Source of the DNA: Streptomyces sp. TLI_235
GTDB taxonomy: Bacteria > Actinomycetota > Actinomycetes > Streptomycetales > Streptomycetaceae
Assembly: GCA_002300355.1 (NCBI GenBank)
Contig: NSGV01000003.1
Coordinates: 620,001-684,000, forward strand
Reading direction: 5' to 3'
DNA: 64,000 bases
The notes under the pieces were generated by a model, which did not search any database, was not told the DNA's origin, and saw only the letters and a list, made by a program, of their open reading frames with translations. Shown one piece after another: positions 8,967-17,802 of this stretch (positions are counted from its first letter, which is position 1; each line of letters opens with the position of its first letter). The position numbers and the translations under genes are program-made.

Positions 8967-9546
8967 TCGGGCACCCTCGACCGCCGAACGGGCCCGGCGG
9001 GCTTCCCGTTCCGCACGGTCCGCCTCCGGCGGCCACCGCCGTCGGTGATCGTCACCATCAGTGCCTGGTCCGTACAGGCCTTCGACGGCCAACAGGACCG
9101 GGGTGTCACAGGCCGTCGGCGGCCGCTGCCAGCCCACCCCGCCAGCACATCGCGACGGTCCCGACCGCCTGTGGAGCAGCGGCCGGCCGTTCGGCGAAGC
9201 GGCAGCCACGCAGAGGAACCGCGAATGTGTTGCAGGACCGGGGTGTCAGCCGTGGGGCTGCGGGGCCCACGACTGCAGTGACGTCGCCGGAACCGCCTTC
9301 CGCCATGCGCCCGCACGAGGAGATCAGTGCTGGTGCTCGCGCCAGCCGCCTCAGGCATCCGCGGGTAGGTACGGTCCTACGGGAGCAGCGACAGGGCGGG
9401 CGGGTTGTTCGCTGCGGCGGGCCGATCGCGCCGGACCGGGCGGAGCGTGCCGGTCGGGCTACTCGGCGTCTTTCAGCCGATCCTCCGGCCAGACCTCGAA
9501 CGTCTGTGACACGCCTGCCGGCGGCCCGGACCGAAAGCACCCCCGG
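8967..9546. other. intergenic stretch with a possible terminator and a minus-strand remnant
   Basis: GAACGGG (8986-8992) and CCCGTTC (9005-9011) can form a hairpin after the NmrA-like gene. On the minus strand, a frame ending at 9459 reads VRVELGGRPDAVRRVMALIR and ends FEVWPEDRLKDAE. It looks like the tail of a real protein whose 5' part has been cut off near 9606. No family is assigned. The rest shows nothing convincing. Confidence 0.35.
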
Positions 9547-9798
9547 ATGAGCGCCATGACCCTGCGAACCGCATCAGGCCGCCCACCGAGCTCCACCCGC
9601 ACCGAGCCGACTCCCGCAGCCGCGCGAGCAACCGGCTGCGCGGCAGCGTCCTCGGCGGAAATCGACCCGGCAGTCGAGGAGCGCGCCGCCATCCAGCAGG
9701 CCCGGGACGAACAGCGACCGGGAACCGAGCGCGCTTTCGCTCGCGGCGCCGCCGGAGCCCTGCAGTGGCTTCTGGGCTTCCAGCCGATAGGGTCCTGA
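9547..9798 (+). CDS. small hypothetical protein
   Basis: This 83-residue frame has a plausible alpha-helical C-terminal half (AVEERAAIQQARDEQRPGTERAFARGAAGALQWLLGF). The first 20 codons overlap, in antisense, a minus-strand protein-like tail, so the genuine 5' end may have been replaced by recombination. No family is recognised and no ribosome site is convincing. Confidence 0.35.
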   Translation: MSAMTLRTASGRPPSSTRTEPTPAAARATGCAAASSAEIDPAVEERAAIQQARDEQRPGTERAFARGAAGALQWLLGFQPIGS

Positions 9799-9806
9799 GG
9801 ACGGCC

Positions 9807-10020
9807 ATGCCACCCCCGGCGACGAACGCGCCCGCCGACGGATACCTGCTGTCGGTGCGGGCCGCCGACGGCGAGACACCACTGCGCATCCCCGTGACGC
9901 CCACCAGCGCAACGGGCCCCGCCGGATACCCGGTCTTCCGTGACGCCGAGGGACGGCTGCTGGTGGAGATCGCCCCCGACGGGACGTGCCGTCCGGGTCG
10001 TGTGGTGCCGAGGGTCGCTC
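9807..10020 (+). pseudogene. DUF6296-like small protein, 3' end lost
   Basis: From ATG 9807 the frame reads DGYLLSVRAADGETPLRI, then YPVFRDAEGRLLVEI. This resembles the small beta-rich actinomycete proteins of the kind also seen at 18313 (there VIVHATG, then TPVYADSRGTFRVAI). No stop occurs at the expected end. The frame continues antisense through the SDR gene that ends at 10019, so the natural terminus was lost at a junction near 10000-10020. Function unknown. Confidence 0.35.
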
Positions 10021-10984
10021 AGGGCCGGGTGTGCGGGCGGGGTTCCGCGAACCGCGCGCCGGCCCGGTCTCCGAGGGCGGTGACCCACGCCGGCAGGCCG
10101 GACCGCTCCGCCGCGCGGGCGCCCTGGACGTCATGGTGTGGCCGGTCGCCGGCGGCGGGCAGGCTCCGGGCGACGAGGCCGAGCAGCCGCGCCGTGGTGG
10201 CGGGCGCGAGCTCCTGCAGCCGGACGCCGACCTTGGCCGCGGGGGTGAGGACCAGTTCGGGGCGGCGGCGCTCGGCGGCCCGGACGATCGCGCGGGCGGC
10301 GCGTTCCGCGTTCATCGAGAGCAGCGGCATGGAGGCCGCGGCGGCGAACCAGGCGTACTCGGCTCCGGGGCGGCCGTGGAAACGTGCGGCGGTGTGCGAC
10401 CCGGTGCGCATCAACCCCGGGAAGACGGTGGTGACGCTGACCCCCGTCCCGGCGAGTTCTGCCCGCAGTCCCTGGGAGAAGCCCGCCGCCGCGAACTTGG
10501 CCGCCACATACGGCAGCAGGTGCGGGGCGGGGATCCGGCCGCCGACCGACGAGACCGTCACCACCGTGCCGGCGCTGCTGGCCCGCAGATCGGGCAGCGC
10601 GGCCAGGGTGAGGCGCAGTGGCGCGAAGTACATGGTCTCCATGGCCTGGCGGAATTCCTGTTCGCGCAGCGCTTCCAGGGGGCCGACCTGGATGATTCCG
10701 GCGCTGTTGACGAGGATGTCGAGCGGGCCGAACCGGTCGTGCACTGTGTCGAGGAGCCGGCGTGGGGTCTCGGGGTCGGTGAGGTCGCAGCTGAGGGAGG
10801 CGGTGTCGGCTCCGTCGGCTCGTAGCTGGCGCTCGGCCCGGCCGAGGGCGTCGGCGTCGCGGGCGCAGAGCATCACCTGGGCGCCGTGGCGGGTCAGTTC
10901 GCGGGCGATGAGCAGGCCGAGCCCGCGGGAGGAGCCGGTGACCAGGGCGGTGCGGCCGGCGAAGCGGTGCGGTGGTGCGGTCAT
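10019..10984 (-). CDS. short-chain dehydrogenase/reductase
   Basis: The 321-residue SDR has TGSSRGLGLLIARELTRHG at the N-terminus, LDILVNSAGI, a VSSVGG strand and the active-site YVAAK. Its C-terminal extension of about 70 residues is longer than in classical SDRs and is typical of a streptomycete SDR group with unknown substrates. Start ATG 10984. It lies 53 bp downstream of the zinc alcohol dehydrogenase stop, in the same direction, so the two are probably co-transcribed with the alcohol dehydrogenase first. Confidence 0.87.
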   Translation of the reverse strand: MTAPPHRFAGRTALVTGSSRGLGLLIARELTRHGAQVMLCARDADALGRAERQLRADGADTASLSCDLTDPETPRRLLDTVHDRFGPLDILVNSAGIIQVGPLEALREQEFRQAMETMYFAPLRLTLAALPDLRASSAGTVVTVSSVGGRIPAPHLLPYVAAKFAAAGFSQGLRAELAGTGVSVTTVFPGLMRTGSHTAARFHGRPGAEYAWFAAAASMPLLSMNAERAARAIVRAAERRRPELVLTPAAKVGVRLQELAPATTARLLGLVARSLPAAGDRPHHDVQGARAAERSGLPAWVTALGDRAGARFAEPRPHTRP

Positions 10985-11037
10985 GGTGGACTCTCGGGTC
11001 GGGGGCTCTCACCGGCAGCGGGCGGCGTGATGGGTGC

Positions 11038-12222
11038 TCAGGGCTTGAAGAGCACCTTCACGGCACCGTCCTGCTTCTTCTGGAACATCTCGTACGCTCG
11101 CGGTGCCTCGGTGAGCGGGACGTGGTGGGTGGCGAAGGTGTCGACGCCGAACGGGTCGTCGTCGGTGAGCAGCGGGAGGATGTCGTCGACCCAGCGGTGC
11201 ACGTTGGCCTGGCCCATGCGCAGCTGGATCTGCTTGTCGAACATGGTGAGCAGCGGCAACGGGTCGGTCTGGCCGCCGTAGACGCCGGAGAGGGAGATGG
11301 TGCCCCCGCGTCGCACGATGTCGATGGCGAGGTACAGGGCGTGGAGGCGGTCGATGCCGACGTGTTCCATCATTTTGGCGGCGAGGGTGCTGGGCAGCAG
11401 GTTGGTGGCCTGGGCGGCGAGCTTCGCGCCGGGCGAGCCGTGGGCTTCCATCCCGACCGCGTCGATGACCGCGTCCGGGCCGCGGCCGTCGGTGAGGTCA
11501 CGGATGACGTCGGCGAGGTGCTTGCCGTGCCCGGCCAGGTCAAGGACATGCACGCCTCGGCGCCTGGCCCGTGTGAGGCGTTCGCCCACAAGGTCGACGC
11601 CGATCACCTGGCTGGCGCCGCGGTGCAGGGCGATCCGGCAGCTCATGTCGCCGATCGGCCCCAGACCCAGGACGACGAGGCTGCCGCCCGCGGGCACGGC
11701 CGCGTACTCGACGGCCTGCCACGCGGTGGGCAGCACGTCGGAGAGGAAGACGAAGCGGTCGTCCACGGGCCCGTGCGGCACCTTGATCGGCAGGTTGTTC
11801 CCGAACGGGACTCGCAGCAGCTCGGCCTGCCCGCCGGGGACCTGTCCGTAGAGCTTGGTGTAGCCGAACAGCGCGGCCCCGCTGCCGTACTCCCGCACCT
11901 GGGTCGTCTCGCACTGCGAGTGCAGGCCCTGCCCGCAGGTGTGGCACGTTCCGCAGGACACGTTGAACGGGATCACCACCCGGTCGCCCACGTGCACGGC
12001 GGTGACCTCGGGCCCGACCTCCTGGACGATTCCCATGGGTTCGTGGCCGAGGATGTCGCCGACGTCGAGGAAGGGGCCGAGGACCTCGTAGAGATGGAGG
12101 TCGGAGCCGCACAGTCCGCTGGTGGTCACCTTGATGATCACATCGGTCGGATCCTTGATGGCCGGATCGGGAACGGTGTCGACACGGACGTCCCGCCTGC
12201 CGTGCCAGGTCAAGGCCTTCAT
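11038..12222 (-). CDS. zinc-dependent alcohol/formaldehyde dehydrogenase family protein
   Basis: This 394-residue medium-chain dehydrogenase has catalytic-zinc residues in SGLCGSDLH and LGHEPMG, a structural-zinc cluster CGTCHTCGQGLHSQC (about residue 95-110), and a Rossmann motif VLGLGPIGDMSCRIA. Its length and the IDAVGMEAHG insertion match the glutathione-independent formaldehyde dehydrogenase-like branch of threonine/sorbitol-type enzymes. ATG 12222 is supported by GAGGAG six bases upstream. It precedes an SDR on the same strand. The alcohol substrate is not known. Confidence 0.88.
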   Translation of the reverse strand: MKALTWHGRRDVRVDTVPDPAIKDPTDVIIKVTTSGLCGSDLHLYEVLGPFLDVGDILGHEPMGIVQEVGPEVTAVHVGDRVVIPFNVSCGTCHTCGQGLHSQCETTQVREYGSGAALFGYTKLYGQVPGGQAELLRVPFGNNLPIKVPHGPVDDRFVFLSDVLPTAWQAVEYAAVPAGGSLVVLGLGPIGDMSCRIALHRGASQVIGVDLVGERLTRARRRGVHVLDLAGHGKHLADVIRDLTDGRGPDAVIDAVGMEAHGSPGAKLAAQATNLLPSTLAAKMMEHVGIDRLHALYLAIDIVRRGGTISLSGVYGGQTDPLPLLTMFDKQIQLRMGQANVHRWVDDILPLLTDDDPFGVDTFATHHVPLTEAPRAYEMFQKKQDGAVKVLFKP

Positions 12223-12423
12223 CGTCACTCCTCGCGGGGCCGTACGGATCTCACCGTCCCCGCGTCTCTCCACGTCCCGGTCCGCGAAACGGCACATCCG
12301 GCGCCGCGACGGCAGAGGGGTCCGGACGGGCATCCGGAGGCCGCGGGCCTGCCTGTGGATACCTCGCTGCCTCCGAGGGAGCACGAGGCGGCCCGGTCCG
12401 TTCTCGCTCGACGGGCCGGGCCG

Positions 12424-12930
12424 TTCGGCTGTACCCGGCGCGTAGACGTCGCCAGGCCGGGCAGGCGCCTGATACGGAGAATTCGTCGCCATCGACCGGG
12501 AACCGTCATGTGCCCCTCCCCTCACCCCGTGGTCTCGGAGCAGCGTCGACTGGACTTCCTTCCCGGCGGGGAGGCGGACTGTGTGAGCGAGGGCCTGGAG
12601 TTCACCCGCACCGCCCTCGCCGACTGGCACCTGCCCACCACCGCCCGCCAAACGGCCGCCGACACCGTCCTCGTCGCCGTCGAACTCCTCGCCAACGCCA
12701 CCGACCACGCCGGGCACCCGCTCACCCTCCGACTCCAGCTCCAGCGGGCACCCGGACAGCTGCGGATCGCCGTCACCGACCCCAGCCCCACCCCGCCGCG
12801 GCTGGTCGAGCCGCACTGGCCGCAGACCCCGCACGGACACGGCATGGTCGTCGTCGACCGGATCACCACCGACTGGGGCTGCACCTCGGAGGGCAACGGC
12901 GGCAGGACCGTCTGGGCCGACGTCCCCCTA
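12424..12930 (+). repeat. long direct repeat, copy 1 (partner 40187-40690)
   Basis: The block covers the end of a STAS remnant, the intergenic spacer and most of the HATPase gene. It is nearly identical to 40187-40690, including the non-coding spacer CAGGCGCCTGAT and the first 25 codons. Upstream of 12424 only a decayed STAS tail remains (EAARSV...CCCGGCGCGTAG). This indicates that the ancestral unit was STAS gene followed by HATPase gene, and that the STAS part was lost here. Confidence 0.75.
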
Positions 12931-13023
12931 CCGTTCCTGGAGCCGGGCCCCGCGGCCGCACCGGATCCTCAACGAGCGCGCCAAGCCGCGCTGGCCGACC
13001 CCGACCCGCTCCTCGACAACTGA
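12508..13023 (+). CDS. ATP-binding anti-sigma-type regulator (HATPase_c_2)
   Basis: The 171-residue protein has the single GHKL ATPase domain of RsbW/SpoIIAB-like proteins. The N-box is ELLANATDHAG (about residue 68), followed by AVTDPSPTPPRL and the G-box GHGMVVVDRITTDWG. Such small kinases bind a sigma factor or phosphorylate STAS antagonists in partner switching. It is followed by a MarR-like HTH gene and two STAS proteins, which are likely partners. A near-identical paralogue is at 40268. ATG 12508 has no strong ribosome site. Confidence 0.85.
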   Translation: MCPSPHPVVSEQRRLDFLPGGEADCVSEGLEFTRTALADWHLPTTARQTAADTVLVAVELLANATDHAGHPLTLRLQLQRAPGQLRIAVTDPSPTPPRLVEPHWPQTPHGHGMVVVDRITTDWGCTSEGNGGRTVWADVPLPFLEPGPAAAPDPQRARQAALADPDPLLDN

Positions 13024-13383
13024 CCTGCCCGGCATGGGCATGTTCACGACGTAGCGCAGGCAGTCCTGGGGCGCAGCGGCAGTTGGAGGACGGCGGGTGC
13101 GAGGCGTCGGCTGCGGATCGGGCGCCGGCCCGGCAGACCGCGGAGGGCCTGGGCGCGCCCGACGGCCACACGTTCGGCGACCTGTCCTGCCCTGCCTGCA
13201 CCAACCAACTCGCCGATGCCGAACGGGCGGTACGGCTGCCTACCGCGAATCTCGCGCGCACTGGCAACGGCGGGACACACCGGACAGGGCCTGGCCTCCC
13301 TGCGGCGGCCAACACGTCACGGGCTGCGACCGGCGCTTGAACTCATGTCTGACAAAACCGGCATTTGGGTTCATACTTGTTTT
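13024..13383. other. intergenic stretch, no confident gene
   Basis: The 360 bp contain fragments with protein-like composition (including a DLSCPACTNQLADAERA stretch) but no complete frame with a start. The last 50 bp are AT-richer (TTTGGGTTCATACTTGTTTTG) and could hold the promoter of the HTH gene, which may be leaderless. Confidence 0.35.
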
Positions 13384-13770
13384 GTGGTGGACGAGCACGA
13401 GCCCCGCACGAGCTGGACGTTCCTGACCCAGCACGCCCGGGTGCTACTGATGATCTCGCGCGACCCACAGGTGCGCGTACGGGATCTCGCAGCCACGTGC
13501 GGACTGACGGAGCGGGCCGTACAGGCGATCATCACCGACCTGGAGAGCGCCGGCTACCTCACCCGCACCCGGCACGGCCGCCGCAACCACTACCGGATCG
13601 CACGTGGAATGCACTTCCGCCATCCCGCCGAGGCCCACCACGAGATCTCCGGCTTCCTGGAGATGTTCGCCGACCTCTCACCGCCCGCCGGCGCCGACGG
13701 GGCACCCGGCAGCCATCCCGACGACCGGCACGGCCAGGCACATGAGCGCGACCGCGGCAGGAGTTCCTGA
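13384..13770 (+). CDS. winged helix-turn-helix (MarR-like) regulator
   Basis: The 128-residue protein carries a winged helix at residues about 10-75 (TQHARVLLMISRDPQVRVRDLAATCGLTERAVQAIITDLESAG, then YLTRTRHGRRNHYRI), followed by a short helix and a polar tail. It resembles the small HTH proteins often placed beside STAS and HATPase genes in streptomycetes. GTG 13384 or the adjacent GTG 13387 is the likely start, directly behind an AT-rich promoter-like stretch. Confidence 0.8.
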   Translation: MVDEHEPRTSWTFLTQHARVLLMISRDPQVRVRDLAATCGLTERAVQAIITDLESAGYLTRTRHGRRNHYRIARGMHFRHPAEAHHEISGFLEMFADLSPPAGADGAPGSHPDDRHGQAHERDRGRSS

Positions 13771-13809
13771 ACCGGCCCAACGGATCCCCGCCACGCAGGG
13801 AGGACACCG

Positions 13810-14082
13810 ATGACCGATAAGGCCACCATCAACGGCGACGACACCCTGCCGACCGCTGCCACCACCAAGCTCGCCGAGCTGAAACACCTGGCCTGCGCCG
13901 CAGTGGACCACTGGAACAACGGCGACCCCAAGGGCGCGTACGACGCCCTCGACTCCGCCATACCGGCCACCGCCGCGGCCGCCACCGCCCTGAACCTCCT
14001 GCTCGAACTCGACCGCGCCGCGGCCCAGGCCGGGGAACGGGGGCGCAGCCCCCACGACGGCGTCACCAGATGGTGGGGATGA
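13810..14082 (+). CDS. conserved helical hypothetical protein
   Basis: The 90-residue product has the pattern LAELKHLACAAVDHWNNGDPKGAYDALDSAIPA, then ALNLLLELDRAAAQAGERGR. A frameshifted paralogue lies on the minus strand at 40850-41125, so this is a real family within the genome. It sits between an HTH regulator and a STAS gene and may belong to that regulatory operon. A GGGAGG site precedes ATG 13810. No function known. Confidence 0.65.
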   Translation: MTDKATINGDDTLPTAATTKLAELKHLACAAVDHWNNGDPKGAYDALDSAIPATAAAATALNLLLELDRAAAQAGERGRSPHDGVTRWWG

Positions 14083-14231
14083 CCACCCGACCGCACGTCC
14101 CTGCCCTGCCCGCACCGAACGGACCGGCCCCGGGCCACCCGCTCCGGCAGCCACCGACCACCGAGCAGCCCGAATCCTCACCCGCACGAGGCCGCACACG
14201 ACAGCTGCTCCGCCCGGAAGGGAGCGCGCCC

Positions 14232-14675
14232 ATGACGGCCCGCCACCTCCCGCCGCCCTCCCCCACCTGTCGCGGCGCCGCGCCCCCGCTGCTGATCACC
14301 GTTACGGACGTCCCCGGCGCGGCACGGGTCCTCCGTCTCGACGGCGAGATCGACCAGGACCGTCGCGCCGCCCTGGAGGACGCGCTCGCCGCAGCCGTCG
14401 AGGCTCGCCCACCGCGGTTGGTCGTCGACCTGTCCGGCCTCGCCTTCTGTGACTCCACCGGCCTCAAGGCCCTGCTCAAGACCCGGCTCGCCGCACAGGC
14501 CGCCGACGTCGAGCTCGTGATCGCCGCACCACCCGCCCACGTCGAAAGGCTGCTGAAGATCACAGGCACCGACCACCTCTTTGCCACCTGCGACAGCATC
14601 CGCACCGCCGTCTACGGCCCGCTGACGGGCCTCCCCCTCGCGCAGGAAGGCGCGCCACCATGTCGAGCGAGTTGA
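14232..14675 (+). CDS. STAS-domain anti-sigma factor antagonist
   Basis: The 147-residue protein has an N-terminal disordered stretch followed by a STAS domain (ARVLRLDGEIDQDRRAALEDAL, LVVDLSGLAFCDSTGLKALL). The phosphorylatable Ser lies in the CDSTGL motif typical of SpoIIAA/RsbV antagonists. It would be a substrate of an RsbW-like kinase such as the protein at 12508. ATG 14232 follows GAAGGGAG. Its 3' end overlaps the next STAS gene by 16 bp, implying translational coupling. Confidence 0.85.
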   Translation: MTARHLPPPSPTCRGAAPPLLITVTDVPGAARVLRLDGEIDQDRRAALEDALAAAVEARPPRLVVDLSGLAFCDSTGLKALLKTRLAAQAADVELVIAAPPAHVERLLKITGTDHLFATCDSIRTAVYGPLTGLPLAQEGAPPCRAS

Positions 14676-15028
14676 AGACCAGCACGAGGCGCATCGGCCC
14701 GGCGGTGGTGTGTGTACTCGCCGGCGACCTCCACCAGGGCACCGCCGACCAAGCGCAGCACGCCCTCGACACGGCACTCGCCGAACTCCCGGAAGTCCTC
14801 GCGGTCGACCTGAGCGGCGTGGAACTGCTCGCCTCCGGCGGGCTCAACACTCTGCTGCGGGCCAGGACCGCGGCTGCCGACCGCACGGTGCCCACCGTCC
14901 TGGTCGCACCCAGCGCCGGGGCACTCCGGGTCCTGGAGATCACCGACACCGCCGGACTGTTCCCCGTCTACGCCACCGCCGAGGAAGCCGCCCGGCATCG
15001 CGCGAGACCGCCCGCCCCCGGCGTGTAG
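14660..15028 (+). CDS. STAS-domain protein
   Basis: This 122-residue STAS protein has a core reading VLAVDLSGVELLASGGLNTLLRAR. The usual D-S-(S/T)-G-L phosphorylation motif is replaced by ASGGL, retaining one Ser. It overlaps the preceding STAS gene, so both are probably expressed together. Related copies are at 39822 (frameshifted) and 19458 (pseudogene). Partner switching with an RsbW-like kinase is likely but unproven. Confidence 0.85.
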   Translation: MSSELKTSTRRIGPAVVCVLAGDLHQGTADQAQHALDTALAELPEVLAVDLSGVELLASGGLNTLLRARTAAADRTVPTVLVAPSAGALRVLEITDTAGLFPVYATAEEAARHRARPPAPGV

Positions 15029-15324
15029 ATCACACCGGTCGTTCAGGCGTGCCGGTCGGAGGACCTTCCCGGTCGCCCTCCAAACGCTCACCCCGGAGCA
15101 TGAGACGGCCTGGCCATGGCAACGGTGGTGGCAGGCGCGGGATCGTGAACGGCTCACCCCGGTGAGAATCCGACCCCTCGGCATCTCACCCACCCTCGCC
15201 AACAACCGGATCCGCACCGAGGAACCACCGAAGCGGCCCGCCACGAAGCCACACGGCGCGTAGCAGCCGCCCACGCGGGTACACGCCCGTCCCGAATCAC
15301 AGGGGGAGCACGGAGGCCGCGCCG
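15029..15324. other. intergenic region before the molybdoenzyme operon
   Basis: The 296 bp contain no recognised gene. A ribosome-site-like GGGGGAGCACGGAGG lies just before the ATG at 15325. No terminator hairpin is obvious after the STAS genes. Confidence 0.35.
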
Positions 15325-17802
15325 ATGCCACGCGAATCGGACCGGATCGCACATCCCTGGGGCGCCCGGACACCGTATGGGCCCGGCCGGCCGTGGCCGG
15401 TGCGGGTCGACTCCTTTCTCCAGCCCGGCATGTCGGCGGAGCACATCGAGCGGTGGGTGCCGACCGCATCGCTGCTGCACTCCAACGGCGACGCGATGGA
15501 CATCGCCGTCGCCGACGGCCGGATCGTCGGGGTGCGCGGCCGCGCCGGCGACCGGGTCAACCGGGGTCGGCTCGGCCCGAAGGACCTGTTCGGCTGGCAG
15601 GCCAACCACGCCACCGACCGGCTGACCACTCCGCTCGTCCGGGACGGCGGCGAGCTGGTGGCCTGTGACTGGGATATTGCCATGGCCCGGATCGTCACTG
15701 CGGCGAAGAGCCTGCTGGGCGAGCGCGGGCCTGGCGCGATCGGCTTCTACACCAGCGGGCAGCTGTTCCTCGAGGAGTACTACACCCTCGCGGTGATCGC
15801 CCGGGCCGGGATCGGCACCAACCACCTGGACGGCAACACACGGCTGTGCACCGCCACCGCCGCCGAGGCCCTGAAGGAGACCTTCGGCTGCGACGGCCAG
15901 CCCGCCTCCTACGCCGACGTCGACCACGCGGACGTGATCGCGCTGTTCGGCCACAACATGGCCGAGACCCAGCCGGTGCTGTGGATGCGCGCCCTGGACC
16001 GCCTCGAAGGCCCCGAGCCGCCGCGGCTGGTGTGCGTGGACCCCCGGCCGACGCCGGCCGCCCGCTGCGCCACCGTGCATCTCGCCCCGCGGGCCGGCAC
16101 CAACGTGGCCCTGCTCAACGCCCTGCTCCACGAGATCATCCGCACCGACCGGATCGACCGCGACTACATCGACGCCCGCACCGTCGGCTTCGACGAACTC
16201 GCCGCCCAGGTCGCGACCTGCACGCCCGCGTGGGCGGCCGGCATCTGCGACGTGCCCGCCCGGAAGATCGAACACGCCGCCGAGGTCCTCGGCGAGGCCG
16301 AACGCCTGCTGTCCACCGTGCTCCAGGGCGTATACCAGTCACACCAGGCCACCGCCGCCGCCGTCCAGGTCAACAACCTCCAGCTGATCCGCGGCATGCT
16401 CGGCCGCCCGGGCTGCGGCGTCCTCCAGATGAACGGCCAGCCCACCGCCGAGAACACCCGCGAGTGCGGCGCCGACGGCGACCTGCCGGGCTTCCGCAAC
16501 TGGCAGAACGACCGGCACGTCACCGACCTCGCCGAGATCTGGAACGTCGAACCCACGCGGATCCCGCACTACGCGCCGCCCACCCCGGCCATGCAGATCT
16601 TCCGCTACGCCGAGCAGGGCTCGATCCGGATGCTGTGGATCTCCGGCACCAACCCGGCCGTGTCCCTGCCCGACCTGGCCCGGATCCGTTCGATCCTCGG
16701 GCAGGAGCGGCTGTTCACCGTCGTCCAGGACCTGTTCCTCACCGAGACCGCGCAGCTGGCGGACGTCGTCATGCCGGCCGCGACCTGGGGCGAGAAGACC
16801 GGCACCTTCACCAACGCCGACCGCACCGTCCACCTCTCCGACAAGGCCGTCGATCCGCCCGGCGAGGCCCGGCCGGATCTCGACATCTTCCTCGACTTCG
16901 CCCGGCGCATGGACTTCCGCGACAGGGACGAGCGGCCGCTGATCGCCTGGCACGACCCGGAATCGGCCTTCGAGGCGTGGAAACGCTGCTCCGAGGGCCG
17001 GCCGTGCGACTACACCGGCCTCACCTACGACCGGCTGCGCGGCGACAGCGGCATCCAGTGGCCCTGCACCGCCCAGGCGCCGGACGGAACGGAACGCCTC
17101 TACACCGGCGGCATCACCTGGGCTGCCCCCGACGTCTGCGAGACCTACGGCAGGGACCTGGTCACCGGAGCGGCCGTGTCCGAGACGGAGTACCGGGCGC
17201 TCAACCCCGATGGGAGGGCCGTCCTGAAGGCGGCCGAGTACCTGCCGCCGCACGAGGACACCGACGACGAGTACCCCCTGCAGCTGAACACCGGCCGCAC
17301 GCTCTACCACTTCCACACCCGCACCAAGACCGGCCGGGTGCCGCAGCTGAACGCCGCCGCCCCCGACGTCTGGGTCGAACTCTCACCCTCCGAAGCAAGC
17401 CGGCACGGCCTAGCCGAGGGCGACCTGGTCGAAGTCACCAGCCCCCGCGGGTCGCTGCGCGGCCGGCTGCGGATCACTGGCATCCGCGACGGCATGGTGT
17501 TCGTTCCGTTCCACTACGGCTACTGGGACACCCCCGCCGGCGACCAACCCGGCGCCGACGGCGGCGGCCGGGCCGCGAACGAGACGACTGTCACCGACTG
17601 GGACCCGGCATCGAAGCAGCCGCTGTTCAAGACCGCCGCCGCCCGCCTCACCCTCATCGCACCCGGCGACGGCGCGATCGCTCCGGCACCCACCACCGGC
17701 GCCTCCGCTCCCGTCCACCCGCGGACGATCCCGCCCACCATCGGAGGACCCGCGGCCGTGGCCGTCCACACCACCGACGTCCTGGAAGGAGGCGCACGGT
17801 GA
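15325..17802 (+). CDS. molybdopterin oxidoreductase (NapA/NasA-like), cluster-less
   Basis: The 825-residue protein is a bis-MGD molybdoenzyme of the DMSO reductase superfamily. It has a QLFLEEYYTLAVIA segment, a Mo-ligand-type Cys175 in GNTRLCTATAA, a VDPRPTP segment, QMNGQPTAENTREC, WISGTNPAVSLPDLARIR, WGEKTGTFTNADR, and a C-terminal molybdopterin dinucleotide-binding domain (LNTGRTLYHFHTRTKTGR). At the N-terminus, the positions that hold the four [4Fe-4S] cysteines in nitrate reductases are Ser49, His52, Asp56 and Gly84, with spacing kept. The protein is therefore predicted to lack the cluster. It overlaps the next gene by 4 bp. No Tat signal is visible, so it is probably cytoplasmic. Substrate unknown. 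Confidence 0.88.
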   Translation: MPRESDRIAHPWGARTPYGPGRPWPVRVDSFLQPGMSAEHIERWVPTASLLHSNGDAMDIAVADGRIVGVRGRAGDRVNRGRLGPKDLFGWQANHATDRLTTPLVRDGGELVACDWDIAMARIVTAAKSLLGERGPGAIGFYTSGQLFLEEYYTLAVIARAGIGTNHLDGNTRLCTATAAEALKETFGCDGQPASYADVDHADVIALFGHNMAETQPVLWMRALDRLEGPEPPRLVCVDPRPTPAARCATVHLAPRAGTNVALLNALLHEIIRTDRIDRDYIDARTVGFDELAAQVATCTPAWAAGICDVPARKIEHAAEVLGEAERLLSTVLQGVYQSHQATAAAVQVNNLQLIRGMLGRPGCGVLQMNGQPTAENTRECGADGDLPGFRNWQNDRHVTDLAEIWNVEPTRIPHYAPPTPAMQIFRYAEQGSIRMLWISGTNPAVSLPDLARIRSILGQERLFTVVQDLFLTETAQLADVVMPAATWGEKTGTFTNADRTVHLSDKAVDPPGEARPDLDIFLDFARRMDFRDRDERPLIAWHDPESAFEAWKRCSEGRPCDYTGLTYDRLRGDSGIQWPCTAQAPDGTERLYTGGITWAAPDVCETYGRDLVTGAAVSETEYRALNPDGRAVLKAAEYLPPHEDTDDEYPLQLNTGRTLYHFHTRTKTGRVPQLNAAAPDVWVELSPSEASRHGLAEGDLVEVTSPRGSLRGRLRITGIRDGMVFVPFHYGYWDTPAGDQPGADGGGRAANETTVTDWDPASKQPLFKTAAARLTLIAPGDGAIAPAPTTGASAPVHPRTIPPTIGGPAAVAVHTTDVLEGGAR

